A stretch of 64,000 bases of DNA, taken from Flavonifractor sp052065355 (GTDB lineage: Bacteria; Bacillota; Clostridia; Oscillospirales; Oscillospiraceae). The notes beneath the pieces are model-generated. The model did no database searches. It was not told where the DNA came from and saw only the letters and a program-made list of their open reading frames with translations. The position numbers were made by a program, and so were the translations under genes. Location of the stretch: positions 434,001-498,000 of the forward strand of contig NZ_JBQHUF010000001.1 in NCBI RefSeq assembly GCF_052065355.1, given 5' to 3'. Shown here in pieces: positions 50,522 through 58,115 of the stretch (position 1 is its first letter; the number at the start of each line of letters is the position of its first letter).

Positions 50522-51211
50522 ACCAGACCCAGGTACCGTCCCTGGCTTCGTATGCCGCAAGTAAAGCACCGAGGTTCGGCTGTTCGGCGAAGCAGGGGAT
50601 TGCTGTTGTCGGCCCTTCTGGGTGTAGGGCTGGCTTTGCTGGCCATCGCCGCCCTTGACAATGCTCTGCGGCCGGTGGTTACCACTCTGGCCCAGGCAAA
50701 GACAGAAAATGTAGTTATCGGCATCATCAATGATGCAGTGATGGAGACCCTGTCGGCGGAGGCTGTAGCTTATCAAGACCTGGTGAGTCTAGAGCGGGAT
50801 AGCAACGGACAGGTAACCCTTCTCTCCACGAATTCTGCCAAGATGAACGCCCTGCGCAACCAGATCCTGCAGACTGTACTGGCGAAAGTGGATTCCCTGA
50901 ACAGCGAGGATCTGGGGATTCCCCTGGGCAGCATAACGGGACTGTCCACCGCCTCCGATTGGGGACCGGATCTGCCAGTGCAGGTTCTGGCAGCTGCCAC
51001 ACCCACGGCGGAATTTCGAAACGTGTTTACCTCGGAAGGGATCAACCAGACCCTGCACCAAGTCATGCTGGACGTACAGGTTGACATCACCCTCCTTATA
51101 CCTGGCGGAAAGACGGAGACCCAGGTGAGCGCAGAGGTATGCGTGGCGGAGACTTTACTGCTTGGACAGGTACCTGACACCTATCTGGAGATGCCTTCGG
51201 TTGGCTCGTAA
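50519..51211 (+). CDS. yunB: Sporulation protein YunB
   Basis: 230-residue membrane-anchored sporulation protein. A basic N-terminus is followed by a transmembrane helix (about 29-45). The soluble domain contains ALRPVVTTLAQAKTENVVIGI, VTLLSTNSAKMN and the C-terminal DVQVDITLLIPG. In Bacillus yunB belongs to the SigE regulon and is needed for normal spores. AGGAGG lies eight bases before ATG. Confidence 0.9.
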   Translation: MTRPRYRPWLRMPQVKHRGSAVRRSRGLLLSALLGVGLALLAIAALDNALRPVVTTLAQAKTENVVIGIINDAVMETLSAEAVAYQDLVSLERDSNGQVTLLSTNSAKMNALRNQILQTVLAKVDSLNSEDLGIPLGSITGLSTASDWGPDLPVQVLAAATPTAEFRNVFTSEGINQTLHQVMLDVQVDITLLIPGGKTETQVSAEVCVAETLLLGQVPDTYLEMPSVGS

Positions 51212-51294
51212 GAAAATCGCAAGAAATTTACAAGGGAAGGCACAGATACCGCCCTTTTCTTTCTGCTACAATGAGGGAAAAGGGGGAATGTACA

Positions 51295-51987
51295 ATGGAT
51301 ACACTGCTGTGGTATTGGGAAATCACTCTGGACTATATTGCGGAAATGCTGCCCTGCATGGTGATCGGAGGGGCCGTATTTTTGATCCTGCTGCCCGCCC
51401 GCCAAAGAAAGCTGCATGAAAACCATCTGAGCAGCGGTAAGATCCGTGAGACGGCCCTGTTCCTCTTTGTGATGTTCTGTACAGGCCTAGCGTCCCTCAC
51501 CGTATTTCCCTCAGGTTTCTGGACTATGCGTCACTGGCAGGATGCGTTCTCCGGCTCGGGGGTGCTGTGGCCGTTCATTCCGCTGTCCCAGTCTGTTTCC
51601 AATATCCAATGGATGCCGACCCTGTTTCGGACAGACATCACTCTTGGTGAGTGGGGGCTTTATATGATGATGGCCAACGCCCTCATTTTCCTGCCAATGG
51701 GCTTTTTCCCGAACCTGCTGTGGCGCCGTCCCAAATGGTGGAAAGGCCTGCTGGTGGGTTTTTGCAGTTCCTTTTCCATAGAGTTTCTGCAGCTATTTGC
51801 TGGCCGGTCTACCGATGTTGACGATTTGATCCTGAATAGTTCAGGTGCCTTCCTGGGCGGGCTGTTGGCCCTGCTTCTGGGTAAAATGGTGCCAAATTTG
51901 ACCCGAAAATTCCAAGTGGAGGTCCGCTATGGACGAGAAACAGGAGATTCAAAACCTGCGCCGGGAACTGGAGCAGGCCAATTATGA
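51295..51987 (+). CDS. VanZ-like family membrane protein
   Basis: 230-residue protein with five predicted helices. The VanZ-like features are LASLTVFPS, NALIFLPMGFFPNLLW, SSFSIEFLQLFAGRSTDVDDLI and LNSSGAFLGG. VanZ gives low teicoplanin resistance; most relatives are of unknown role. It overlaps the start of ligA by 59 bases in another frame. The -10 TACAAT at 51267-51272 has no good -35. Confidence 0.85.
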   Translation: MDTLLWYWEITLDYIAEMLPCMVIGGAVFLILLPARQRKLHENHLSSGKIRETALFLFVMFCTGLASLTVFPSGFWTMRHWQDAFSGSGVLWPFIPLSQSVSNIQWMPTLFRTDITLGEWGLYMMMANALIFLPMGFFPNLLWRRPKWWKGLLVGFCSSFSIEFLQLFAGRSTDVDDLILNSSGAFLGGLLALLLGKMVPNLTRKFQVEVRYGRETGDSKPAPGTGAGQL

Positions 51988-53908
51988 GTACTATGTGCTG
52001 GATAATCCCAGCATGTCCGACTACGACTTTGACCATAAGCTCCGCCGCCTGGAGGAGCTAGAGGCCAAATATCCGGAGCTGGTGACGCCTGATTCGCCTA
52101 CCCAGCGGGTGGGCGGCAAGGTAGCCGATGGTTTTTCTGAGGTTCACCACCGGGTCCCCCTGGAGAGTCTTCAGGATGTATTCTCCTTTGAAGAGCTGAG
52201 TGACTTCGACCAACGGGTACGTGAGACCCTAGCGGCTGGTGTGGAGTACGATGTGGAGCCTAAGGTGGACGGACTTTCTGTGGCTCTGGAATATGAAAAC
52301 GGATTGTTTATCCGAGGTGCTACTCGGGGTGATGGACAGGTAGGAGAGGACGTAACGGAAAACCTCAAGACCATTCCTTCCATCCCGCTGCGTCTGCCGG
52401 AGGCTTTGCCATCCCTCATTGTTCGCGGCGAGGTATTCATGCCCAAAAAAATCTTCGAACAGCTTAACGCCGACCGGGAACTGAAGGGGGAAGCTCTCTT
52501 TGCCAATCCCCGCAACGCTGCCGCCGGTTCCCTGCGGCAGCTGGACCCCAAGATCGCCGCTTCTCGCAAACTGGATATCCGAGTGTTCAATATTCAGTGG
52601 GCGGAGGGAAAAACCTTTACCACTCATACAGAAACCCTGAAGTACTTGCAGGAGCAGCGCTTTAAAGTGATTCCACATTACAGTTGTTCCACGATTCAGG
52701 AGGCTGCGGAGCGCATCGCCGCCATGGGGGACAGCCGGGAGGAATTTCCCTTTGATATTGACGGCACAGTCGTAAAGGTAAATAACCTTGCAGAACGTGA
52801 GGTTCTCGGCTCCACCGCCAAATTTCCCCGTTGGGCGGCGGCCTACAAGTACCCACCCGAGCAGAAGGAGAGCGTAGTAGAAGACATTGTGGTTCAGGTA
52901 GGCAGGACCGGCGTTCTCACGCCCAAAGCGGTTGTAAAGGCTGTTCGCCTTGCAGGAACAACTGTCACCAACGCCACGCTTCATAATCAGGATTTCATCA
53001 CCGAGAAGGATATCCGCATTGGTGATACGGTGCTGGTACAGAAGGCGGGGGAGATCATCCCAGAGATCGTATCTGTTCTGAAGGAGAAGCGCCCGGAGGG
53101 CACGGTACCTTACCATCTGCCCGACCACTGCCCGGTATGCGGCGCTCCGGTGGCCCGTGACGAGGACGGAGCACATATCCGCTGCACCGGCGCCGAGTGT
53201 CCTGCTCAGCGACTGCGGCACATCGTCCACTTTGCCAGCCGGGATGCCATGGACATTGAGGGCCTAGGACCTGCTGTGGTAGAGAGCCTGGTGGGTGCCG
53301 GGCTGGTAAAGGGTCCCGGAGACCTGTACCAGCTGCATGCCGGAGACGTAGAACTTCTGGAGCGGATGGGCAAAAAGAGCGCGGAGAATCTGATGACCGC
53401 CATCGAGAAATCCAAGTCCGCCGGTCTGGGCCGTCTGCTGTTTGCCTTCGGCATCCGGCAGGTGGGTCAAAAGGCAGGCAAGGTACTGGCTGCCCGATTC
53501 GGTACCCTGGATGCCCTGATGACCGCCACAGAAGAGGATCTGACCGCTGTGCCTGATATCGGCGGCATCACGGCAAAAAGTCTGTTGGACTGGTTTGCCA
53601 ATGACCAGAGCCAGCATCTCATCCGAACCCTTCGGGAGGCCGGGGTATCTTTTGACAGTACTGAGGCTCCGGTTGGGGACAGGCTGGCAGGCAAGACCTT
53701 CGTTCTCACCGGCACACTGCCTACAATGGACCGGAAAGAAGCCGCCGCCCTTATTGAAGCTCAGGGCGGCAAGGTCTCTGGTTCGGTCTCCAAAAAGACC
53801 AGCTATGTAGTGGCAGGTGAGGCCGCTGGCTCCAAGCTGAAAAAGGCCAATGACTTGGGCATTCCTGTATTGACAGAGGATGAGCTGATGAAGCTGCTCT
53901 CCGAATAA
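51929..53908 (+). CDS. ligA: NAD-dependent DNA ligase
   Basis: 659-residue ligase sealing replication nicks. Ia domain with YYVLDNPSMSDYDFDHKL, adenylation Lys112 in KVDGLSVAL, OB fold, zinc finger CPVCGAPVARDEDGAHIRC...CPAQ, helix-hairpin-helix region (GIRQVGQKAGKVLA, VPDIGGITAKSL), and a C-terminal BRCT domain (KTFVLTGTL...VVAGEAAGSK). Start lies inside the vanZ-like gene; GGAGG nine bases before ATG. Confidence 0.97.
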   Translation: MDEKQEIQNLRRELEQANYEYYVLDNPSMSDYDFDHKLRRLEELEAKYPELVTPDSPTQRVGGKVADGFSEVHHRVPLESLQDVFSFEELSDFDQRVRETLAAGVEYDVEPKVDGLSVALEYENGLFIRGATRGDGQVGEDVTENLKTIPSIPLRLPEALPSLIVRGEVFMPKKIFEQLNADRELKGEALFANPRNAAAGSLRQLDPKIAASRKLDIRVFNIQWAEGKTFTTHTETLKYLQEQRFKVIPHYSCSTIQEAAERIAAMGDSREEFPFDIDGTVVKVNNLAEREVLGSTAKFPRWAAAYKYPPEQKESVVEDIVVQVGRTGVLTPKAVVKAVRLAGTTVTNATLHNQDFITEKDIRIGDTVLVQKAGEIIPEIVSVLKEKRPEGTVPYHLPDHCPVCGAPVARDEDGAHIRCTGAECPAQRLRHIVHFASRDAMDIEGLGPAVVESLVGAGLVKGPGDLYQLHAGDVELLERMGKKSAENLMTAIEKSKSAGLGRLLFAFGIRQVGQKAGKVLAARFGTLDALMTATEEDLTAVPDIGGITAKSLLDWFANDQSQHLIRTLREAGVSFDSTEAPVGDRLAGKTFVLTGTLPTMDRKEAAALIEAQGGKVSGSVSKKTSYVVAGEAAGSKLKKANDLGIPVLTEDELMKLLSE

Positions 53909-53947
53909 AAACAGCCCCGGAAGCAAATGCTTCCGGGGCTGTTTTTT
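53907..53947. terminator. Bidirectional terminator after ligA
   Basis: AAAAACAGCCCCGGAAGC / GCTTCCGGGGCTGTTTTTT with a short loop; works for both ligA and the convergent regulator. Confidence 0.92.
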
Positions 53948-54539
53948 AGAATTTTAGTTTATGTTTTTGCAGTCCGTGCCTGGTGCAGTATAAATAGAGC
54001 ATACCATCCCGTCGGCTGGCAGGGATACGCACCGCTGGTTCCTGTTCGGGATAAAGCCGGATGAGCAGCACCCGGTCGTCCTGAACATAAGCGGCAAAGC
54101 GCAAAAAGTGGTCCTTTTGCATAGGATGATCCCAGGAAATGTAGTAGTCCAGGTCCATTTCTTCCACTTTCACGTTTAACTGTTCTGGTTCGGCAGCAGG
54201 GGAGAGCGGCTCCAATTTTCGGCCGCAGCAGAAGATACCACAGTCGCCTGTACTTGTCAGCAGATTCCCACACACGGGGCAGACATAAAAACGGACCTTG
54301 GCCATATTGCCCGGGTCCGGACGGTTAGCACTCAGTTCTCCCTGAAGCAGCTTGAGCAGGTCTGCTCCTAATAAATCGGCCAATCCCTCCCACAGAGCGG
54401 GATCCGGGCAGCCCTGCCCGCACTCCCATTTGGAAACGGTCTTATGGCTGACGTGGAGCCCGTCGGCCAGCTGCTTTTGGGTCAACGCTCGTTCCCGACG
54501 CAGCTGCCGGATAGACGCCCCTATTTTCATATAGTCCAT
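53946..54539 (-). CDS. XRE regulator fused to desulfoferrodoxin/SOR-like domain
   Basis: 197-residue protein. Residues 6-62 form an XRE helix-turn-helix (IRQLRRERALTQKQLADGL, KTVSKWECG). Residues 84-108 have Cys87-x2-Cys90 and Cys104-Cys105 (CPVCGN, FCCG), like the desulfoferrodoxin iron site. Residues 128-190 resemble superoxide reductase: His138 (DHPM), His144 (KDH) and Cys185-x2-His188 (YCTRHGL) match most ligands of the Fe(His)4Cys centre. A redox or metal sensing repressor is likely (inference). ATG 54539 has GAGGTGA upstream. Confidence 0.85.
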   Translation of the reverse strand: MDYMKIGASIRQLRRERALTQKQLADGLHVSHKTVSKWECGQGCPDPALWEGLADLLGADLLKLLQGELSANRPDPGNMAKVRFYVCPVCGNLLTSTGDCGIFCCGRKLEPLSPAAEPEQLNVKVEEMDLDYYISWDHPMQKDHFLRFAAYVQDDRVLLIRLYPEQEPAVRIPASRRDGMLYLYCTRHGLQKHKLKF

Positions 54540-54615
54540 GTCGTTCACCTCGTTCCTATTATAGAAGGATCTTAAAAAAACCGCAATCCACGCAGCGGAG
54601 ACCGACAAAAAAGGC

Positions 54616-54644
54616 TTGCAAACCATATTCTATTTTGATATATT
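54616..54644 (+). promoter_or_regulatory. Promoter of ferredoxin-NapH-ArsR operon with AT-rich operator
   Basis: TTGCAA (54616-54621), 17-base spacer and TATATT (54639-54644). Just downstream, 54647-54668 carries spaced TAATT/AATTA half-sites typical of an ArsR-type operator; the third gene encodes such a repressor. Confidence 0.65.
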
Positions 54645-54683
54645 AGTAATTGCTTAATTACTTAATTATTGGAGGATCCATCT

Positions 54684-54890
54684 ATGTCATCCAAGCGCTT
54701 TGCTCTGGTAGATCCAGCTTACTGTGTGGCCTGCGGCTGTTGTGTGAAGGTCTGTCCTATGTCTGCCATCGCCGTGTGGCGGGGTGTAACGGCTCAAGTG
54801 GATTGCGTTCGTTGCGTGGGCTGCGGAAAATGCGTGAAAGAGTGTCCGGCGGGCACTATTTCTCTGATGGAGCGGGAGGAGCAGGCATGA
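54684..54890 (+). CDS. Two-cluster 4Fe-4S ferredoxin-like protein
   Basis: 68-residue protein with two CxxCxxCxxxCP motifs: CVACGCCVKVCP and CVGCGKCVKECP, plus an extra Cys before the second. GGAGGATCCATCT precedes ATG; the stop overlaps the next ATG. Likely electron carrier for the membrane protein encoded next. Confidence 0.9.
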   Translation: MSSKRFALVDPAYCVACGCCVKVCPMSAIAVWRGVTAQVDCVRCVGCGKCVKECPAGTISLMEREEQA

Positions 54891-55519
54891 ACAGGAAAAA
54901 GCATTGGTATGACTATCTCTGGATCGTGACTCCCATCTATCTGGGGCTTGGCTTCTTCAACATCCTGTTCGCCTGGCTGGGGATGCTCTTTTTCTGTCTG
55001 CCACTGCTTATCGCTATCTTTGGTGGAAGCAAGCTCTACTGCAACCGCTACTGTGATCGAGGCCAGTTCCTGGGTCTGCTGGGCGGACGTCTGAAGCTCT
55101 CCCGAAACAAACCCACCCCTCACTGGATGCGCTCCCCAGTATTCCGGTACGGTTTTCTGATCTTTTTCTTCATCATGTTCTTTCAGATGCTGTGGACCAC
55201 TTACCTGGTAGGCGCTGGGGCACAGAACCTGGGGCAGTTCGTCAAGTTGTTCTGGACCTTCCGTCTGCCCTGGCACTGGGCCTACCATGGTACGCTGTTC
55301 GCTCCCTGGGTAGCACAGTACGCCTTTGGTTTTTACAGCATCATGCTTACCTCTACCCTGATTGGTTTGATCGTGATGGTCCTGTTCAAACCGAGAAGCT
55401 GGTGCGTGTTCTGTCCCATGGGCACTATGACCCAGCTGATCTGCCGTCTGCGGGCAGGGAAACCGAAACAGGCCGTCTGCGGGAACGGCTGCTCTTCCTG
55501 TGGGGGGTGCAGCAAATGA
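54887..55519 (+). CDS. NapH/NosR-like 4Fe-4S membrane protein
   Basis: 210-residue protein with four to five hydrophobic helices (about 10-30, 33-48, 88-108, 150-172). Short cysteine motifs on the cytoplasmic side are CNRYCDRGQF after helix 2, CVFCPMGTM after the last helix and the C-terminal CGNGCSSCGGCS. This resembles truncated NapH/CcoG-type quinol- or ferredoxin-linked electron transfer proteins. Partner reductase is not encoded nearby, so the electron acceptor is unknown. Confidence 0.8.
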   Translation: MNRKKHWYDYLWIVTPIYLGLGFFNILFAWLGMLFFCLPLLIAIFGGSKLYCNRYCDRGQFLGLLGGRLKLSRNKPTPHWMRSPVFRYGFLIFFFIMFFQMLWTTYLVGAGAQNLGQFVKLFWTFRLPWHWAYHGTLFAPWVAQYAFGFYSIMLTSTLIGLIVMVLFKPRSWCVFCPMGTMTQLICRLRAGKPKQAVCGNGCSSCGGCSK

Positions 55520-55824
55520 AAGATGATACCATGCGGGCACAGGCCAGAACTATCTCGGAATTGATGGCGCAGCTTGCCAATGAAAACCGCCTGCTCCTAT
55601 TGTGCGCCCTGATGGAGGGACCTATGACGGTAGGTGAGTTGGCAGCGGAGGTACCCAATATCACCGCGCCTGCCCTGTCTCAGCACCTCCACCGCCTGAA
55701 GGAAGGCGGACTTGTTCAGGCTGAAAAGCAGGGCCAGTATGTCAGATACTCTCTGAAAGACCCCAGGCTGTACGCGCTGATGCGTGTTCTGAAACACGAA
55801 TACTGCACATCGGACGGTCAATAG
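55516..55824 (+). CDS. ArsR/SmtB family regulator
   Basis: 102-residue winged helix: ISELMAQLANENRLLLLCAL, MTVGELAAEV, ITAPALSQHLHRLKEGGLV and the wing KQGQYVRYSL. The only visible Cys are in LLLCAL and EYCTS, so a classical CxC metal site is lacking. ATG overlaps the preceding stop (ATGA). Probably controls its own operon. Confidence 0.9.
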   Translation: MKDDTMRAQARTISELMAQLANENRLLLLCALMEGPMTVGELAAEVPNITAPALSQHLHRLKEGGLVQAEKQGQYVRYSLKDPRLYALMRVLKHEYCTSDGQ

Positions 55825-55826
55825 GC

Positions 55827-55865
55827 AAAGTGCCGGTCTGCTATAGCAGGCCGGTACTTTATTTT
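55827..55865 (+). terminator. Terminator after the ArsR gene
   Basis: AAAGTGCCGGTCTGC / GCAGGCCGGTACTTT hairpin followed by ATTTT. Confidence 0.8.
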
Positions 55866-55868
55866 GGT

Positions 55869-55898
55869 TTGTCACGCCGCTGCCCGATGTGCTATAAT
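55869..55898 (+). promoter_or_regulatory. Promoter of the nuclease gene
   Basis: TTGTCA (55869-55874), 18-base spacer and TATAAT (55893-55898). Confidence 0.75.
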
Positions 55899-55931
55899 GC
55901 TCAGGAATCCCTAGGAAAAGAGGTTACTTCC

Positions 55932-56819
55932 ATGAAACGAGCCCGTGCCTGGTTTCTCATTCTGACTGTGCTCTGCACGCTGCTGTGCGGCTGTGAATCC
56001 CTCACCACCTCCGTTTCTGCTCCGTCCTATACGTTGGACGATCTGCCGGACTATTCCGGAGAGCCTTATGTGATCCTCAACGAGAATCAGCCGGACTTCC
56101 CGGAGGAGGATTTTACCACCAATTCCTTTGAGACCTACAGCCCGCTGGATGAATTGGGCCGCTGTGGGACAGCCTATGCCAATATCGGCATCGATCTGAT
56201 GCCCACCGAGGAGCGGGGAAGTATTGGCCAGGTTAAGCCTTCCGGGTGGCACACAGTCAAGTACGACTGTGTGGACGGCAAATATCTCTACAACCGCTGT
56301 CATCTGATTGGCTATCAGCTGGCAGGTGAAAACGCCAATGAGGAAAACCTCATTACCGGCACCCGTTATCTCAACGTGGAGGGCATGCTCCCCTTTGAGG
56401 ACCAGGTGGCTGATTATGTGCAGGAGACGGACAACCATGTGCTCTACCGGGTGACGCCCATTTACGAAGGTCAGAACCTGCTGGCCAGCGGTGTGGTGAT
56501 GGAGGCAGAGAGCGTGGAGGACAATGGCCAGGGGGTACGTTTCTGTGTCTATGTCTACAATGTTCAGCCTGGAGTGGCTATCGACTACGCCACCGGAGAC
56601 AGCTGGCTGGAGACGGATTCTCAGCCTACAGAGTCACCTACTGAAACAACGGCGGTTGAAGAGGAGCATTATGTGCTCAATACCAATTCCATGAAATTTC
56701 ACCTGCCTACCTGTTCTGGCGTAGAGAGTATGAGCCCAGCCAACCGCCAGGACTATACTGGTTCCCGTCAGGACCTGCTCGATCAGGGGTACTCTCCCTG
56801 CGGAACCTGCAAACCTTAA
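55932..56819 (+). CDS. DNA/RNA non-specific endonuclease lipoprotein (EndA-like)
   Basis: 295-residue exported nuclease. Lipobox LLCGC places lipidated Cys21. The beta-beta-alpha metal domain (about 60-220) has catalytic His124 in YNRCHLIGYQL and the downstream NEENLITGTRYLN; the usual DRGH reads NRCH. After a Thr/Glu linker (225-245) a C-terminal small domain has YVLNTNSMKFHLPTC and PCGTCK, similar to Ada-type zinc modules that accompany such nucleases. Likely degrades external DNA for nutrition. GAGGTTACTTCC precedes ATG. Confidence 0.85.
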   Translation: MKRARAWFLILTVLCTLLCGCESLTTSVSAPSYTLDDLPDYSGEPYVILNENQPDFPEEDFTTNSFETYSPLDELGRCGTAYANIGIDLMPTEERGSIGQVKPSGWHTVKYDCVDGKYLYNRCHLIGYQLAGENANEENLITGTRYLNVEGMLPFEDQVADYVQETDNHVLYRVTPIYEGQNLLASGVVMEAESVEDNGQGVRFCVYVYNVQPGVAIDYATGDSWLETDSQPTESPTETTAVEEEHYVLNTNSMKFHLPTCSGVESMSPANRQDYTGSRQDLLDQGYSPCGTCKP

Positions 56820-56834
56820 GGAAGAAGGACAACC

Positions 56835-58115
56835 ATGGGAGATATCGTTACCCTGTTTGGAGAGATCGTACAGAAGGAGTGCCGTAAAAACCCCTTGGCA
56901 GCCCGCCGTCTGCTACGCTTCGGCTATCGCGCCAAAAAGCTTCAGCTTATGGCCGCACCCGGAAAATACACTACAAAGGCGGCCCAGATGGCAGCAGTTC
57001 AGACCATGACCTCCATGATTGCACCTCTGGCCCAACCCGAGCGGGCTGCCATGGTCAGTTTGTTCCTGCCCTGTGAGCCGCTCCAAGTAGTGGGACTGCA
57101 CCCATACTCCTGCGAAGGATTTGGCTGCTTTTTGGCCGGTACCCAGGCAGAGCAGGAGTTCCTGCACTACGCCGAGAGTGAGGGATTGCCTGAGACCTTC
57201 TGTTCCTATCACAAGATTTTTATCGGAGCGGCGGAAAAAGGCCTGATGCCCAAGCCTCGCTTCATCCTGAACACTACCTTGGCCTGCGATGCCAATCTGC
57301 TCACCTTCCGGCGCATGGCGGAGTATTTTCAGGTACCGCAGTTTGTAGTGGATGTGCCCTATGAGCCCAATGAGGATGGGGTGCGCTATGTGGCGGACCA
57401 GCTTCGTGAGATGATCCGCTTTGTGGAGAAGCAAACAGGCCGTCGGATCTCGGATGATCAGCTCAGCGAAGCGGTGGCGCGCAGTCAACGCAGCATGGAC
57501 CAGTTTAACGAGTATATGACTCTTCGGGCCGATAAAAAGATCCTGGGAGAGCTGACTGGGGAAATGTTCTCCGCCTTTACGCTCCACACGCTGCTGGGCA
57601 CGCCGGAAACGGAGGCATATACCAGCCAGTGTCTGAAGGAGATCTCCGGTGCACCCCCGGCTTCTGGTGTTCGTCTGCTGTGGATGCACACCACACCCTT
57701 CTGGGTGGAGCCACTCCGTCGGGTAACCGACTTTAATCCCGAGGTGCAGGTGGTGGCCTGCGACATGTGTTTTGAGGGTTTTGTCAAAGCCGATCCCTCA
57801 GACCCCTATGACGCCATGGCCCGGCGGGTGGTATACTCCGCCTTCAACGGGCCGGTGACCCGGCGCATCCAGCGGGGCATCGAAGCCGCCCGTCAGGTGA
57901 AGGCTGACGGCGTGGTGTGGTTCTGTCACTGGGGCTGTAAGCACACTCTGGGCGGTGCACAGCTGGCCAAGGAGCAGTTCGAGGCGGCCGGTCTGCCCTG
58001 TCTGGTGCTGGACGGAGACGGCTGCGACCGCAGCCACGGCGGCGAAGGCCAACTGGCCACCCGTATGGACGCCTTTGTGGAGATGCTTCGTGCGGAAAGG
58101 GGGGAAGGGGTATGA
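56835..58115 (+). CDS. 2-hydroxyacyl-CoA dehydratase D-component family protein
   Basis: 426-residue protein of the HgdB/FldC type (PF06050). ETFCSYHKIFIG and FILNTTLACDANLLTFRRM match cysteines that hold a [4Fe-4S] cluster; WFCHWGCKHTLGGAQ lies near the C-terminus. Such subunits dehydrate (R)-2-hydroxyacyl-CoA by ketyl radical chemistry. It starts 15 bases after the nuclease gene and overlaps the next by 4 bases. Confidence 0.85.
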   Translation: MGDIVTLFGEIVQKECRKNPLAARRLLRFGYRAKKLQLMAAPGKYTTKAAQMAAVQTMTSMIAPLAQPERAAMVSLFLPCEPLQVVGLHPYSCEGFGCFLAGTQAEQEFLHYAESEGLPETFCSYHKIFIGAAEKGLMPKPRFILNTTLACDANLLTFRRMAEYFQVPQFVVDVPYEPNEDGVRYVADQLREMIRFVEKQTGRRISDDQLSEAVARSQRSMDQFNEYMTLRADKKILGELTGEMFSAFTLHTLLGTPETEAYTSQCLKEISGAPPASGVRLLWMHTTPFWVEPLRRVTDFNPEVQVVACDMCFEGFVKADPSDPYDAMARRVVYSAFNGPVTRRIQRGIEAARQVKADGVVWFCHWGCKHTLGGAQLAKEQFEAAGLPCLVLDGDGCDRSHGGEGQLATRMDAFVEMLRAERGEGV

